From a virus: a stretch of 31,674 nt of DNA. The translations under genes were made by a program, and so were the position numbers. The notes under the pieces are model-generated. The model did no database searches. It worked only from the letters and a program-made list of their open reading frames with translations, and was not told where the DNA came from. The stretch spans positions 1 through 31,674 of IMG/VR virus record IMGVR_UViG_3300030450_004028; one strand, written 5' to 3'. The stretch's first letter is position 1, and every line of letters starts with the position of its first letter. This document shows positions 19,018 to 28,449 of this stretch, piece by piece.

Positions 19018-21266
19018 TGCCTACTAGTTATAACCAGAAAAAACAATCAATCCTTATGTCTGGAAAGATGAAGGACATGCTTGGCTATAAGGAAGGTTCC
19101 GTTCCAAACGACAAGACTGTTCATCCTGAAGTTATAAAATCATTAGAGCTTCTTGAGCATTATATGAATATGCGAAATGAGTGGGCAACTAAGTTTCGGG
19201 AAGCGGAAGAATTTAGAAATGGGATCCAATGGAACGCGAATCAGGTTAATGAACTAAAGAAGCGCGGTCAGACTCCTATTGTAGTAAACCGTATCCATCC
19301 AGCAGTAGAGACTGCTAAAGCAATGCTTACTTCTCGTAAGCCAGAATTCAGAGCAACTGCTAGAGAAGACAGTGACCGTAAGGTCGCTGATGTCTTTTCT
19401 CAGTTATTTCAATGGATGTTTGATATTAGTGCAGCTGAAGTAGAGCTTAAGAGAATGATTGATGATTACTATGTTGGTGGAATGGGAGTTCTTCAAGCAT
19501 ATCAAGACCCAAACGCAGATATGGGGAATGGTGAGGTTATATTAAAAGCTTTATATCCATTAGACGTTTATATAGATCCTAATGCTAGAGATCCTTTTTG
19601 CAGAGATGCAGCTTCTATTATTGTAGCAAGGTTAATGACAGATGAAGAGGCGTTTAAGCAATGGCCTGAATATAAGAAAAAGATTGAGAACGCTGAGATA
19701 TCTGATCATGTAAGATACCCAAGAACTTCTTTAGAGAAGCTAGATGGGCAAATAATGCCTGGAGATTTAGATACCCAGGACAATGCTCATCATAAAAAAC
19801 GTGAATATATTGAACGTTATACGAGAATTAAGCAAGATGTTTATAAGATATATGATACGACAACTAAATACCAAGCCTTGTATACTAATGAAGAGTATCA
19901 AAAATATCGCAATGAACCAGCAATAGAACTTCTTCCTCTCCAAGGAGAAATAACATATGTAACCGATCTATTGGAGGTCGAAGAATATATGACTATTAAT
20001 GAAGCTGGAAATGGATATTTCCATATGGTAATGGATCAAATGACAGGACAGCCAGTTATGCAGCCAGGAATGGAATCTCAAGGAGCTATTCCTAACAGTA
20101 CTGTAGAAATAAATATTATTCCAAAACAGCAGTTGATTGATAAAGATATTATCATGTCAAATAAGATTGTTAGGAATAGAGTGCAGATGGTCGTTTCCGT
20201 TGGAAGTGTTTTACTTTATACTAGAATTCTACCTGTTGAGGATTATCCGATAGTTCCCATGATGAATGTTCATAATAGGAATCCTTATCCTGAGAGCGAT
20301 GTTCGTATATATAGACCATTGCAGGAATATATTAATAAAATTAGAAGTTTAATAGTTGCGCACGCATCTACAAGTACAAATGTAAAACTATTAATACCGA
20401 GAGGAGCTGTAAATAAAAAAGAAATAGAGCAAGAATGGGGAAGAGCAGGTACTGCTGTAATAGAATTTGACGGGGAGCTTGGAGCTCCCGTTGTCGCTGG
20501 TCCAATTCCGCTACCGAATGAACTATATAAAAACGAAGCGGATGCCAAACATGATCTTGAATACGGATTTGGGATTTTTGAGTTAATGCAAGGGGGTAGC
20601 CAAGGAGCACCCAGCACCTATAGAGGTACAATTGCCATAGATGAATATGGTCAAAGACGAATAAAATCCCGACAAGACGATCTTGAGTCAGTCCTGAATC
20701 AGTTGGCTAAAGTCACGATTCCTCTAATGCAGCAGATATATACAGAAGAAAAAGTTATCAGACTCGTTCAACCTTCAGGACTGATCAAAGAAGCTAGATT
20801 TAACTATAATAATGAAGATTTAACTGGTAAGATCAATGATATTACCACAGGTGCTTACGACATAGTTGTCGTAACAGGTTCTACCTTACCATCTAACAGA
20901 TGGGCACAATTCGAATTTTACATGCAAATGTATGAAAAAGGGCTAATAGATCAAGTAGAAACACTTAAGAAAACCGAAGTTGTCGACATAGAAGGTGTTC
21001 TTGAAAGAATGAATACTATAAAGATGTTGGAGCAACAATTAGCCCAGCAAGAAGAAGAGATTAAAAACTTAAAAGGCGACCTTCAAACAGCAGATAGAGA
21101 AACTGTTGGAGCAAGGAAGCGCCTTGAAGTCGAAAAGTTTAAATCAGATTTGTCCGACCAAGCGAGCAAAGCTCAAGCTGCTACTAGCTTGTTTGACGCG
21201 CGCTTAAAGGACACTCTTGCGATGCAAAAACAATCGGTTAAACCTGAAAAAGGAGATCGTAAATGA
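19017..21266 (+). CDS. Portal protein, P22-type
   Basis: 749 aa, close to the size of the P22 portal. An early stem-forming helical part has KFREAEEFRNGIQWNANQV and LKKRGQTPIVVNRIHPAVETAKAM, the typical start of P22-like portals, followed by a YVGGMGVLQAY segment, a central PLDVYIDP strand and a late TYRGTIAIDEYGQRRI region. The C-terminal 100 residues are a long charged coiled coil (IKMLEQQLAQQEEEIKNLKG onward), as in the extended barrel of P22 portals. It forms the dodecameric DNA channel at one capsid vertex. The start overlaps a possible leader stop as TAATG. Confidence 0.92.
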   Translation: MPTSYNQKKQSILMSGKMKDMLGYKEGSVPNDKTVHPEVIKSLELLEHYMNMRNEWATKFREAEEFRNGIQWNANQVNELKKRGQTPIVVNRIHPAVETAKAMLTSRKPEFRATAREDSDRKVADVFSQLFQWMFDISAAEVELKRMIDDYYVGGMGVLQAYQDPNADMGNGEVILKALYPLDVYIDPNARDPFCRDAASIIVARLMTDEEAFKQWPEYKKKIENAEISDHVRYPRTSLEKLDGQIMPGDLDTQDNAHHKKREYIERYTRIKQDVYKIYDTTTKYQALYTNEEYQKYRNEPAIELLPLQGEITYVTDLLEVEEYMTINEAGNGYFHMVMDQMTGQPVMQPGMESQGAIPNSTVEINIIPKQQLIDKDIIMSNKIVRNRVQMVVSVGSVLLYTRILPVEDYPIVPMMNVHNRNPYPESDVRIYRPLQEYINKIRSLIVAHASTSTNVKLLIPRGAVNKKEIEQEWGRAGTAVIEFDGELGAPVVAGPIPLPNELYKNEADAKHDLEYGFGIFELMQGGSQGAPSTYRGTIAIDEYGQRRIKSRQDDLESVLNQLAKVTIPLMQQIYTEEKVIRLVQPSGLIKEARFNYNNEDLTGKINDITTGAYDIVVVTGSTLPSNRWAQFEFYMQMYEKGLIDQVETLKKTEVVDIEGVLERMNTIKMLEQQLAQQEEEIKNLKGDLQTADRETVGARKRLEVEKFKSDLSDQASKAQAATSLFDARLKDTLAMQKQSVKPEKGDRK

Positions 21267-22324
21267 GCGAAGAAGCAAGACCCCAAGAAGCACAAGTAGA
21301 AGAACAGCAGCCAGTAGCTGAAGAAGTTCCTCAGGAAACAGCAAATCCTAATGATATAGATCCTTTTGCTGCTCAACCTGATGCACTTTTAGATGAAGCT
21401 GATGCAGATCCTTTTGCTGAGCTTATGGAAGCAGACCCACAGGAGACGGAATTACCCGTTGAGCCTGCTGGTGAGCAAACAATAGAAGAGGCGCAACAGG
21501 TAAATCCTGATGTACCTAAAGAAGATCAAAACCAGTATCAATACTGGCAAAGTCAGGCGGATATAAGGTCCAAGGAGCTTGGCGATGTACTAAATAAGTT
21601 TGGAGTTGAGTCGGTGGATGAATTGCAGGCAAAATATGGAGATATCCAGGATATTGCACCTATTGCCCGTTATATAAAAACCAACCCTTCTGTTTTAGAC
21701 AACGTTGAAGCCTCTCTTTCCAATGGACAACCTCAGAGTCAGCCGCAAGGAGACCCTCAGGCTTCATTGAAGCAACCAGAGAAACCTACAAAGCCAAGTA
21801 ATTATGATGCTCTTGATGCCTATTCGGATCCCAATTCCGATTCTTTTAAATACAATGAAGCTATGGATGAGTACAGAGATCAGATGATTGATTATGCTCG
21901 TTCAGAGAATGAAGCGTTAAGGAATCAGATGATTCAAGAACAGGAAATGCAGAAACGACAGCAAGAAGATGTTAAATTGAGAAATGACTTACATACAAAA
22001 TACAATATGCCCGTTGAAGAGGTAGATCGTTTTGTTAATTATATGTCATCTCCCGAAAGCGTCTCTGTTGATAATCTAGTCGCATTATGGAAAACACAGC
22101 AGAATCCAACCGCTTCTGCACCTACTCAAGCGCCACAGGCGCATGCTGAAGGTCAGGTAGCACCAGATCCAACTGTCGAAGCTATGAAGCGTCAGCGGGA
22201 GAAATTATCTATGCCGCAACCTGTTTCTGTAACACCTGGAGGAGAACAAGGAGCCGATAAGTCACCAGAGAGCACCGTAATGGATGCTATGATCAGTGAT
22301 TATAAAAAACAAAACCCTTGGTAA
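21263..22324 (+). CDS. Capsid scaffolding protein
   Basis: 353 aa between portal and major capsid genes, the usual scaffold position. It is strongly acidic and rich in Gln, Glu and Pro at the N-terminus (AQVEEQQPVAEEVPQ), helical in the middle (YNEAMDEYRDQMIDYARSEN) and has a conserved-looking C-terminus (VMDAMISDYKKQNPW). The ATG overlaps the portal stop as ATGA and has AAGGAG seven bases ahead. No protease motif is seen, so it probably leaves the shell or is cut by others. Confidence 0.85.
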   Translation: MSEEARPQEAQVEEQQPVAEEVPQETANPNDIDPFAAQPDALLDEADADPFAELMEADPQETELPVEPAGEQTIEEAQQVNPDVPKEDQNQYQYWQSQADIRSKELGDVLNKFGVESVDELQAKYGDIQDIAPIARYIKTNPSVLDNVEASLSNGQPQSQPQGDPQASLKQPEKPTKPSNYDALDAYSDPNSDSFKYNEAMDEYRDQMIDYARSENEALRNQMIQEQEMQKRQQEDVKLRNDLHTKYNMPVEEVDRFVNYMSSPESVSVDNLVALWKTQQNPTASAPTQAPQAHAEGQVAPDPTVEAMKRQREKLSMPQPVSVTPGGEQGADKSPESTVMDAMISDYKKQNPW

Positions 22325-22347
22325 AGGGAAAGGAGTAACAAGTAACA

Positions 22348-23703
22348 ATGGCTACTTATTCAGTCGCAGGTTCTACTCCAAGTGGTGTGTCCACCAATAA
22401 TAATCGTCGATTATACAACTTTGGTGAACGCGTTGCTGAATTAGCACCTGAACAATCCCCTCTCTTTGTCTACCTTTCAAAAGTAGCAAAGAAGCCTACC
22501 AATGACCCTGTCTTTAAGTTTTTAGAGCAGCGTCATCAGTGGGCACGTCGAAATTTCGACGTAAAAGGCGCAATTAGCGCTTATGACCCAGACCCAGGTC
22601 AGGTCGCAACTAAAGCAATTGTGGTTGATGTCGGATATGACTTAAACGGCAAAGCCGTTTCAACACCGACACAAGCAGGCTTTTTTGTGGCAGATGGTGG
22701 GCAATTAATCTCTATTCCAGCAACTACTAATGCTTCTGCAGTAGTGGATGTTGTTTTTAGAGTAACTGCTAATGTGGTTTCAAACGCAGCGCAAAACACT
22801 TTAACTTGTGTAGTGCATTCTGTTAATGGAAGCACTGACACTACAGGTTATCCTTCAACAATTGCAATTGCAGACAATGCAAAAGGCCAAGTAATTGGTA
22901 CAGCATTTGAAGAGGGATCTGGAGCTCCAGGTGGTTGGAGAGATACATTATCCGATAGAGAAGGATATACGCAGATTTTTAAAACTGCTATTGATCTCTT
23001 TAGTGGAACATCTCTAGCTACAGAGTATCGTGGCGTAGCTGACGAATATCGTCGAGTATGGCGCGAGAAGTTGATGGAGCATAAAATGGATATCGAGCAT
23101 GCAATGCTTTATGGTGTTGGCTCATCTGATGATGCAGGCACAGCAGCGCCTAAGCGTATGACTCATGGTATCATGCCTTACATTACAGCTAATGGTGGAA
23201 AACTAGCAGATTTTACAGCTGGTAGCTCTACTTATGATGATTTCATTGATTACATGGAAGACTTTTTCGCACCTGAAAAAGGCAATAGCGGTGACAAGCT
23301 TTGCTTAGCATCTCGCCCTGTAATTGCATGGATGAATAAGCTTGGAACATCATCATTCTTAGAGAATTCTATTGGTGGTGTATCTCAGTACTCATTAGAT
23401 GTGCAAAGCATACCTGGATCATTTGGACATACAGTTATGAAGATTAATACCGTTTTCGGTAATCTTCATGTAGTTCAAGAACCATTATTCCGCGGTTCAA
23501 ATAGTGGAAAATTGGCTCTAATTGATCTTAAGAATGTGGCGTATCGTCCATTAGTAGGTAATGGCAAGAATCGTGATACTCATATCATGACGAATGTTCA
23601 AGCCAATGATGTAGATGGAAGAAAAGATATGATCATGACCGAAGCTGGTCTTGAGATTTCACTTCCTGAAACTCATGGTATCATAACCTTCACAGATCTG
23701 TAG
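22348..23703 (+). CDS. Major capsid protein, SU10-like HK97 fold
   Basis: 451 aa. The segment REGYTQIFKTAIDLFSGT at about 204-221, followed by EYRRVWREKLMEHKMDIEHAM around 233-253 and MLYGVGSSDD, matches the SU10-type capsid family (DUF5309), where a long spine helix is followed by a glycine turn. Residues about 85-190 look like an inserted beta-rich domain. AAGGAGT precedes the ATG. A strong hairpin follows the gene and may stabilise its mRNA. Position after the scaffold supports the call. Confidence 0.88.
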   Translation: MATYSVAGSTPSGVSTNNNRRLYNFGERVAELAPEQSPLFVYLSKVAKKPTNDPVFKFLEQRHQWARRNFDVKGAISAYDPDPGQVATKAIVVDVGYDLNGKAVSTPTQAGFFVADGGQLISIPATTNASAVVDVVFRVTANVVSNAAQNTLTCVVHSVNGSTDTTGYPSTIAIADNAKGQVIGTAFEEGSGAPGGWRDTLSDREGYTQIFKTAIDLFSGTSLATEYRGVADEYRRVWREKLMEHKMDIEHAMLYGVGSSDDAGTAAPKRMTHGIMPYITANGGKLADFTAGSSTYDDFIDYMEDFFAPEKGNSGDKLCLASRPVIAWMNKLGTSSFLENSIGGVSQYSLDVQSIPGSFGHTVMKINTVFGNLHVVQEPLFRGSNSGKLALIDLKNVAYRPLVGNGKNRDTHIMTNVQANDVDGRKDMIMTEAGLEISLPETHGIITFTDL

Positions 23704-23714
23704 AGATCATTAAT

Positions 23715-23742
23715 TTGGTGGGGCTAATAAAAGCCCCACCAA
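23715..23742 (+). terminator. Perfect 11-bp hairpin after the capsid gene
   Basis: TTGGTGGGGCT, loop AATAAA, then AGCCCCACCAA. It lies 12 bases past the capsid stop and before the next gene. No T-run follows (GCTAAAGG instead), so it is more likely a 3' stabiliser, processing site or partial terminator that raises capsid output relative to downstream genes than a full terminator. Confidence 0.6.
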
Positions 23743-23756
23743 GCTAAAGGAAGAAT

Positions 23757-25433
23757 ATGAGTCAATCAGTAGAAACAAAAATTGAAGATCTAATCGGGGA
23801 GGTCCCTGATAATAATGCAACTGCAGTAACACAGTGGGCTACTGATGTTGCTAGAGAGGTTATTAATCTTTTACCAACAGAGATGCTTTGGCAGGTATCT
23901 GAAACGATCACAGATTCAAGTGGAGGCTCTGGGGCTGCTATAGCAATCGGAAGTATTACTAATGGGTCTTTAGCTGCCGCAGGAACGGAATTAACCGTAT
24001 CAGCTGGAGGATCTGGATATGGTTCTGACCCTAAAGTGGTTATTAATAAATCTGGTGGAGGACTTTCAGATGGTTCAGGAGCTGTTATAAGAGCAGTATC
24101 AAATGGAAGTGCTGTGATTGCCGCTTATATAGTAAGTTCAGGTACTGGTTATGCTGGTACAGATGTGGCAGCTGTAGTTGGAGATGAAGGAGTAGCAGTA
24201 ACAACAGCAAAATTTTTATATGCACACAATCAAGGCTATAGAGCTTTAGAGATTGATGCAGCAAATAAACAGCGAGCAGAGGATTCTGATTCTATCTATA
24301 AGGCGACAACTCAAAATCCAGTATTTTATAGAGAAGGTGGTAGAATTTACATAGAACCTGCTGGCGGTTCAGCGGTAGTAGTTAAATATCCTACAATCAA
24401 TTATAATGATACAGATGTAACTGGAGTACCTGATGACGTAAAACATTTAGTTATTATGGGAGCTGCGGTTAAAGGAAGATTATATCAATTAGATGTTTTA
24501 AGAAGGTCAGTAGATGATGTTGGTGCTCCTAGCTATGCTGAGGAATCATTATCACTATTGCCATTACCATCAATCGCAGATTTATCAACATCAGAATCAG
24601 CCCCTACTTTAATATTAAGCCCTGAGCCTACTTTATCTGATTTAACTATTGGTGCTACTTCCCCAATACCACCAGTACCACCATCATATACAGATATTAC
24701 GGTAGTGATGACCGAAGCAAGCGCACCTACTTATGATGCCCCCGCTTTAGTAACAAACTTTTCAAATGCGACTACGCAGATAGAAACAAATGAAGATGTA
24801 GAGTTAGCAAATGCTGAATTGTCTAAAATAAATGCTCAATTGAATGAGTATAAATCAAAAGTAGATAATGAGTTAAATAAATTCAACGAAGCGCAAGTCA
24901 AATACCAGGCTGAGGTAGGTATAGCAACTCAAGAAGCTCAAATGAAGCAAGGTAAAGAATTTCAAGATTATTCTTCTAAGCTTGAAAGATATCAGGCTGA
25001 ATTAGCAAAGTTTCAGCAAGATGTCAATAAGGAAGTAACTGAGTATACAACAAATACACTTCAAAAAGATTTAACTGTATGGCAGCAAAAAAGAAGTGAC
25101 GATATGAGAGAGTATGTTGCCAAATTAGATCTTTATAAAACAAATTTAACAAATGAAAAAGAAATTTATACTATTAACGAGATACAGAAGGAGATTGGTC
25201 TCTGGCAAGCTGAGCAAACACAGAAAATACAGAAGTATGGACAAGACCTTCAGCAAGCAGCGACCAAATTCGGAAGTGAATTCCAAAAGTATCAAACAGA
25301 TTTAAGTAATATTTTTCAAAAACACCAACAAATGGTTCAAGAATTACAAGTCTTAGACGCGCAATATCAAAGAGGACTACAAACTTTTGTAGCCTCTTAT
25401 CAAGAGCCACAACAAAATGCCAAAGGAGTATAG
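23757..25433 (+). CDS. Virion structural protein with long coiled coil
   Basis: 558 aa. Residues 1-60 look like a small helical head-proximal domain. About 60-165 are glycine-rich strands with GGSGYGSDPKVVI and SSGTGYAG repeats. About 180-250 resembles phage neck proteins (NQGYRALEIDAANKQRA, FYREGGRIYIEPAGG, VPDDVKHLVIMGAA). Residues about 270-320 are Pro/Ser-rich. From about 340 to the end is a long coiled coil rich in Gln and Lys. In marine phages similar proteins lie just after the capsid gene and are thought to be at the head-tail junction. The exact role is unknown. Confidence 0.7.
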   Translation: MSQSVETKIEDLIGEVPDNNATAVTQWATDVAREVINLLPTEMLWQVSETITDSSGGSGAAIAIGSITNGSLAAAGTELTVSAGGSGYGSDPKVVINKSGGGLSDGSGAVIRAVSNGSAVIAAYIVSSGTGYAGTDVAAVVGDEGVAVTTAKFLYAHNQGYRALEIDAANKQRAEDSDSIYKATTQNPVFYREGGRIYIEPAGGSAVVVKYPTINYNDTDVTGVPDDVKHLVIMGAAVKGRLYQLDVLRRSVDDVGAPSYAEESLSLLPLPSIADLSTSESAPTLILSPEPTLSDLTIGATSPIPPVPPSYTDITVVMTEASAPTYDAPALVTNFSNATTQIETNEDVELANAELSKINAQLNEYKSKVDNELNKFNEAQVKYQAEVGIATQEAQMKQGKEFQDYSSKLERYQAELAKFQQDVNKEVTEYTTNTLQKDLTVWQQKRSDDMREYVAKLDLYKTNLTNEKEIYTINEIQKEIGLWQAEQTQKIQKYGQDLQQAATKFGSEFQKYQTDLSNIFQKHQQMVQELQVLDAQYQRGLQTFVASYQEPQQNAKGV

Positions 25434-25435
25434 AA

Positions 25436-25945
25436 ATGGCAAGTAGAGTAGAATATTCTGTTAGCATGACTCCAGTCAGAACTGTTTCTGGATCAGGAGC
25501 AGATTATGACGATCATGATGTTATTGCTACCGATATAGGAAAATCATTAGGAGGATCTGGGGAAGTTGCCACAGCTGCAGCAGATCATACAACGGTAGGA
25601 TATGGAACTGCTACAAAAGGAGTAGTAGCTTATAAAGAAGCAGTTGATGATGCTTATACTGTTTTAGGAGCAGATAATACTGCTTACAATATGATATTTA
25701 TAAAAAATACAGGAAAATTGTATGGAGCAAATGCTACGACCTTAGGAGCAACACCAGGCACACCAGTTGATGTTAATGTTTGGTTAAAAGTCGCATCAGC
25801 TCCCACTTATAAACAAATCGCTGCCCTTTCTGCAGGCGAGGCAATAGTATTGCCTGGATTTACTCAGAAAGCTGACTGCGGTATATATGTTAGACCCGCA
25901 TCAGGGACAGATCATTATGCAATTGAGTATGCTTTAATAGTATGA
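25436..25945 (+). CDS. Virion protein of unknown function, 169 aa
   Basis: Begins MASRVEYSVSMTPVRTVSG and has AAAGGAG upstream. It is beta-rich with Gly, Ala and Thr (VGYGTATKGVVAYKEAVDD, YNMIFIKNTGKLYG, IYVRPASGTDHYAIEYALIV). The last segment, with a strand ending EYALIV, suggests a compact beta-sandwich, as in head-decoration or fibre-base proteins. It lies between the neck coiled-coil gene and the adaptor genes. No family named. Confidence 0.65.
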   Translation: MASRVEYSVSMTPVRTVSGSGADYDDHDVIATDIGKSLGGSGEVATAAADHTTVGYGTATKGVVAYKEAVDDAYTVLGADNTAYNMIFIKNTGKLYGANATTLGATPGTPVDVNVWLKVASAPTYKQIAALSAGEAIVLPGFTQKADCGIYVRPASGTDHYAIEYALIV

Positions 25946-26250
25946 CGCAGAAACAGATTATAGAACAAATTCAACAAGTTCACCCAGAAATTGGTGAGAC
26001 GCAATTACGCATTATGCTAAATAATGCGTTAGATGAGTTTGTTAGTGAGGCGCGTACAAATGTCCATATGGATACAGTAACAAGTTCTCCTACTGCAGAT
26101 AAACGTTATTATGACTTTACAGATATATCGGGAATATCCGACGCAGAGGATGTTTTAGAAGTTATTCAAGTAACTTATGGAAATTCAACAGATGGAGAGA
26201 AGATAGTAAGTCATCTTTCTAGCGATATAGAACCATTGGATGTAACATAA
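25942..26250 (+). CDS. Probable head-tail adaptor, N-terminal-half-like
   Basis: 102 aa overlapping the previous stop as ATGA. It begins MTQKQIIEQIQQVHPEIGETQLRIMLNNALDEFVSEAR in two helices, then a strand segment KRYYDFTDISGISDAEDVLEVIQVTYGN. This is the pattern of the first half of podovirus-type adaptors, where an alpha-helical bundle is followed by a strand pair; the second half seems to be encoded by the next gene. The call is by pattern and position. Confidence 0.55.
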   Translation: MTQKQIIEQIQQVHPEIGETQLRIMLNNALDEFVSEARTNVHMDTVTSSPTADKRYYDFTDISGISDAEDVLEVIQVTYGNSTDGEKIVSHLSSDIEPLDVT

Positions 26251-26624
26251 TGGCAAGTTCAAGTAAATATAAAGTATGGTGGGTAAAATTAGGAAAATTA
26301 GGAATTGGATATTGGGATGATATTGAAGGAGAGGTTAAATCATTTGGATCTGATGATATATCAGCAGGTGATACAATTCGAATCTTATACAGAAGAAAGC
26401 CTACAAAGCTTACTTCGACTCTTAGTGAGAAACCAGATGTTCCAGAACAATTTCATAAGGCTATTATGTATCGCGTTATGGAACAATTAAGTGCTCGAAA
26501 AGGAGACTTTAAGGGAGCTCAGTATTATATGAAAGAATATGAAAAGTGTGTTATCATGGCAAAGAAATATACAAATAAAGGAAGAGACGGCAGTCACATT
26601 GCGATTGCTCCTCACGAGTTCTAA
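26250..26624 (+). CDS. Probable head-tail adaptor, C-terminal-half-like
   Basis: 124 aa overlapping the previous stop as TAATG. It begins with strands (YKVWWVKLGKLGIGYWDD, IRILYRRKPTKL), then VPEQFHKAIMYRVMEQL, GAQYYMKEYEKCVIMAKKY, a helical end common to phage adaptor proteins. Together with the 102-aa product it covers about 226 residues, near the size of a single adaptor. The split may be natural or a frameshift. The first half ends cleanly at TAA and the second begins on the overlapping ATG. Confidence 0.55.
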   Translation: MASSSKYKVWWVKLGKLGIGYWDDIEGEVKSFGSDDISAGDTIRILYRRKPTKLTSTLSEKPDVPEQFHKAIMYRVMEQLSARKGDFKGAQYYMKEYEKCVIMAKKYTNKGRDGSHIAIAPHEF

Positions 26625-26968
26625 TGGCAGCAGGTACTTATAATATAACAATAACAAAAGGTACTGATTATGCCCTAGGAATGACATTAAAAGATTCTGA
26701 TGGAACTGCTATAAATATTACAAATTATACATTCAAATCTGAAATCCGAAGAAAAGAAAGCACTGGTGTGGCTGCCACCTTTACTGTAACAAAAACAAAT
26801 GCTTCTGCTGGAGCAATAAAACTGGCTTTAACTCAAGCTCAAACAGAGACTTTGCCAGTTGGTAAATTAAAATATGACTTGGTTGCTAATGATGGTACCG
26901 AAGTAGATCAATACGTAAAAGGAACAGTAACTGTTGTTGATACAGTAACTGATACTACGAGTTTATAA
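26624..26968 (+). CDS. Ig-like beta-sandwich protein, BppU-N-like
   Basis: 114 aa. The sequence GTYNITITKGTDYALGMTL then DGTAINITNYTFKSEIRRKES and TQAQTETLPVGKLKYDLVAND fits the beta-sandwich repeat found in phage baseplate upper (BppU N-terminal) and tail tube-associated proteins: a strand ending in T-x-G-x-D, a dG-x-x-i-n-l-T strand, an IR segment and a YDL strand. Such domains anchor fibres to the tail. The stop overlaps the next ATG as TAATG. Confidence 0.6.
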   Translation: MAAGTYNITITKGTDYALGMTLKDSDGTAINITNYTFKSEIRRKESTGVAATFTVTKTNASAGAIKLALTQAQTETLPVGKLKYDLVANDGTEVDQYVKGTVTVVDTVTDTTSL

Positions 26969-27276
26969 TGCCAGATAATGTAACAATTACAATAGACCCA
27001 GATGATTCAACTAATATAACCGTATCTGATGCTACTTCAGCTGCTCAAACAACTTTTGATGCAAGTACTAGTGATCTAACTGCTACGGATCTACAAACAG
27101 CTATTGCTGCATTGGCTAATGAAAAATTTGCACAAGATGGTACTCCAAGTAGTGCTAATGAAGGCTCTATTTGGTACGATACTGATGATGACATATTATA
27201 TGTAAGAAGAAATTCAACATGGACCAAGTTAATTCAAGAAAATTTAGATGGTGGGATTGATGGAGGGACATATTAA
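26968..27276 (+). CDS. Small fibre-associated protein, 102 aa
   Basis: Begins MPDNVTITIDPDDSTNITV. The C-terminal segment FAQDGTPSSANEGSIWYDTDD, then ILYVRRNSTWTKLIQ is a motif common in phage tail fibres and collar proteins (a short strand with a WYDT turn). The N-terminal half is Thr/Asp-rich and has a helix DLQTAIAALANEKF. It lies between the Ig-like protein and long fibre genes, so it is probably a tail-fibre connector. Confidence 0.55.
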   Translation: MPDNVTITIDPDDSTNITVSDATSAAQTTFDASTSDLTATDLQTAIAALANEKFAQDGTPSSANEGSIWYDTDDDILYVRRNSTWTKLIQENLDGGIDGGTY

Positions 27277-27297
27277 TGAAAATAAAAGGAATACCTA

Positions 27298-28449
27298 ATG
27301 GCTAATACAATCAGAATAAAGAGAGGTAATGATAGTTCGTTACCTGGTTCTTTTGCTGGGTCGGGTGAGCCACTTTGGAGTGAGGATCTCTACAAGTTAT
27401 ATGTAGCTATTAACGGTTCCTCTGCAAAGTGGGTAGGAGCCGAGATTGACAATACAAACACTCTTGGAACTTCTCAAACTAAGTTAGCAACACAAAATGC
27501 TATTAAAACTTATGTGGATACCCAACTAACAGCACAAGACCTTGACTTTACTACAGATACTGCTGGAAATAGTGCAGTAGATCTTGATAGTCAAGTATTA
27601 ACCTTCGCTGGAGGCGAAGGTATGGATGTAACGCATAGTGGACAAGCTATAACAGTTGCAGGAGAAGATGCTACTACTACAAATAAAGGAATAGCAAGTT
27701 TTTCTGCAGATAACTTTGCAGCAAGTTCAGGCGCAATTACAATTAAAGATGGTGGCGTTGCTAATGCAGAATTAGTAAATAGCTCATTAACAGTTACAGC
27801 TGGTAACGGATTAAAAACTGGCGGTGCAGTATCACTGGGCGGATCTGTTACTATAGATATAGATTTAAATGAGGTATCTTCAGCTACAGTTGATGTAGCA
27901 GCGGATAGCATAGCGATCATAGATGCGGGAGATAACTCTACCAAAAAAGAATCAGTAGCAGATTTAATAGCTGCTATAGACGGAACTGGGCTTACGGCTA
28001 CAAGCGGAGTTTTAGCGGTCGATGCTACTCAAGCAATTACTAATATTAGTGGAAATTTAACGATTGCGGGAAATTTAACAGTTGAAGGCGACAATGTAGT
28101 TACGGAAGTAGCTACAATGCAAGTTGAGGATGGATTGATCCAGCTTGCTAAAAGATCTAGCGTGAATAGCGATGACATTGACATAGGAATCTATGGAGCA
28201 TACAGTGATGACTCTGGAAGTTCTGTAGAATATGCTGGAATTTATAGAGATGCGAGCGTTGGAGACGGTGTATGGACTTTCTTTGATAGCTTAACTGCAG
28301 CGCCAGGTACAGGAGCTAATGCAGTAAATGTCAGTGGGGCAGGCTATAACTATGCAGCGATAAAGTGTGCGGATATTACTGGGATTGACGACGATGGTTC
28401 AGGAAATGCTGAACTAAGTGGATTCAATATTGACGGAGGTGACTATTAA
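27298..28449 (+). CDS. Tail fibre protein, 383 aa
   Basis: AAAAGGAA precedes the ATG. The N-terminus (MANTIRIKRGNDSSLPGSF, then GEPLWSEDLYKLYVAINGSS) is the IKRG...LYvg motif of phage tail-fibre attachment domains. The middle is low in complexity with repeated Gly, Ala, Thr and Asp, like trimeric beta-fibre shafts. Residues about 250-285 (ITNISGNLTIAGNLTVEGDN, then MQVEDGLIQLAKRS) are a common fibre element. It ends SGFNIDGGDY. It is part of a set of at least six tandem fibre-type genes. Confidence 0.7.
   Translation: MANTIRIKRGNDSSLPGSFAGSGEPLWSEDLYKLYVAINGSSAKWVGAEIDNTNTLGTSQTKLATQNAIKTYVDTQLTAQDLDFTTDTAGNSAVDLDSQVLTFAGGEGMDVTHSGQAITVAGEDATTTNKGIASFSADNFAASSGAITIKDGGVANAELVNSSLTVTAGNGLKTGGAVSLGGSVTIDIDLNEVSSATVDVAADSIAIIDAGDNSTKKESVADLIAAIDGTGLTATSGVLAVDATQAITNISGNLTIAGNLTVEGDNVVTEVATMQVEDGLIQLAKRSSVNSDDIDIGIYGAYSDDSGSSVEYAGIYRDASVGDGVWTFFDSLTAAPGTGANAVNVSGAGYNYAAIKCADITGIDDDGSGNAELSGFNIDGGDY

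Noticed and set aside
20285-20631. Minus-strand ORFs of 110 and 87 aa inside the portal gene
   Set aside because: They are antisense shadows of a well-supported portal gene with no ribosome site.
27591-27944. 117-aa minus-strand ORF inside the fibre gene
   Set aside because: It is antisense to a low-complexity fibre gene and has a repetitive Ala/Pro/Ser/Thr composition typical of a shadow frame.
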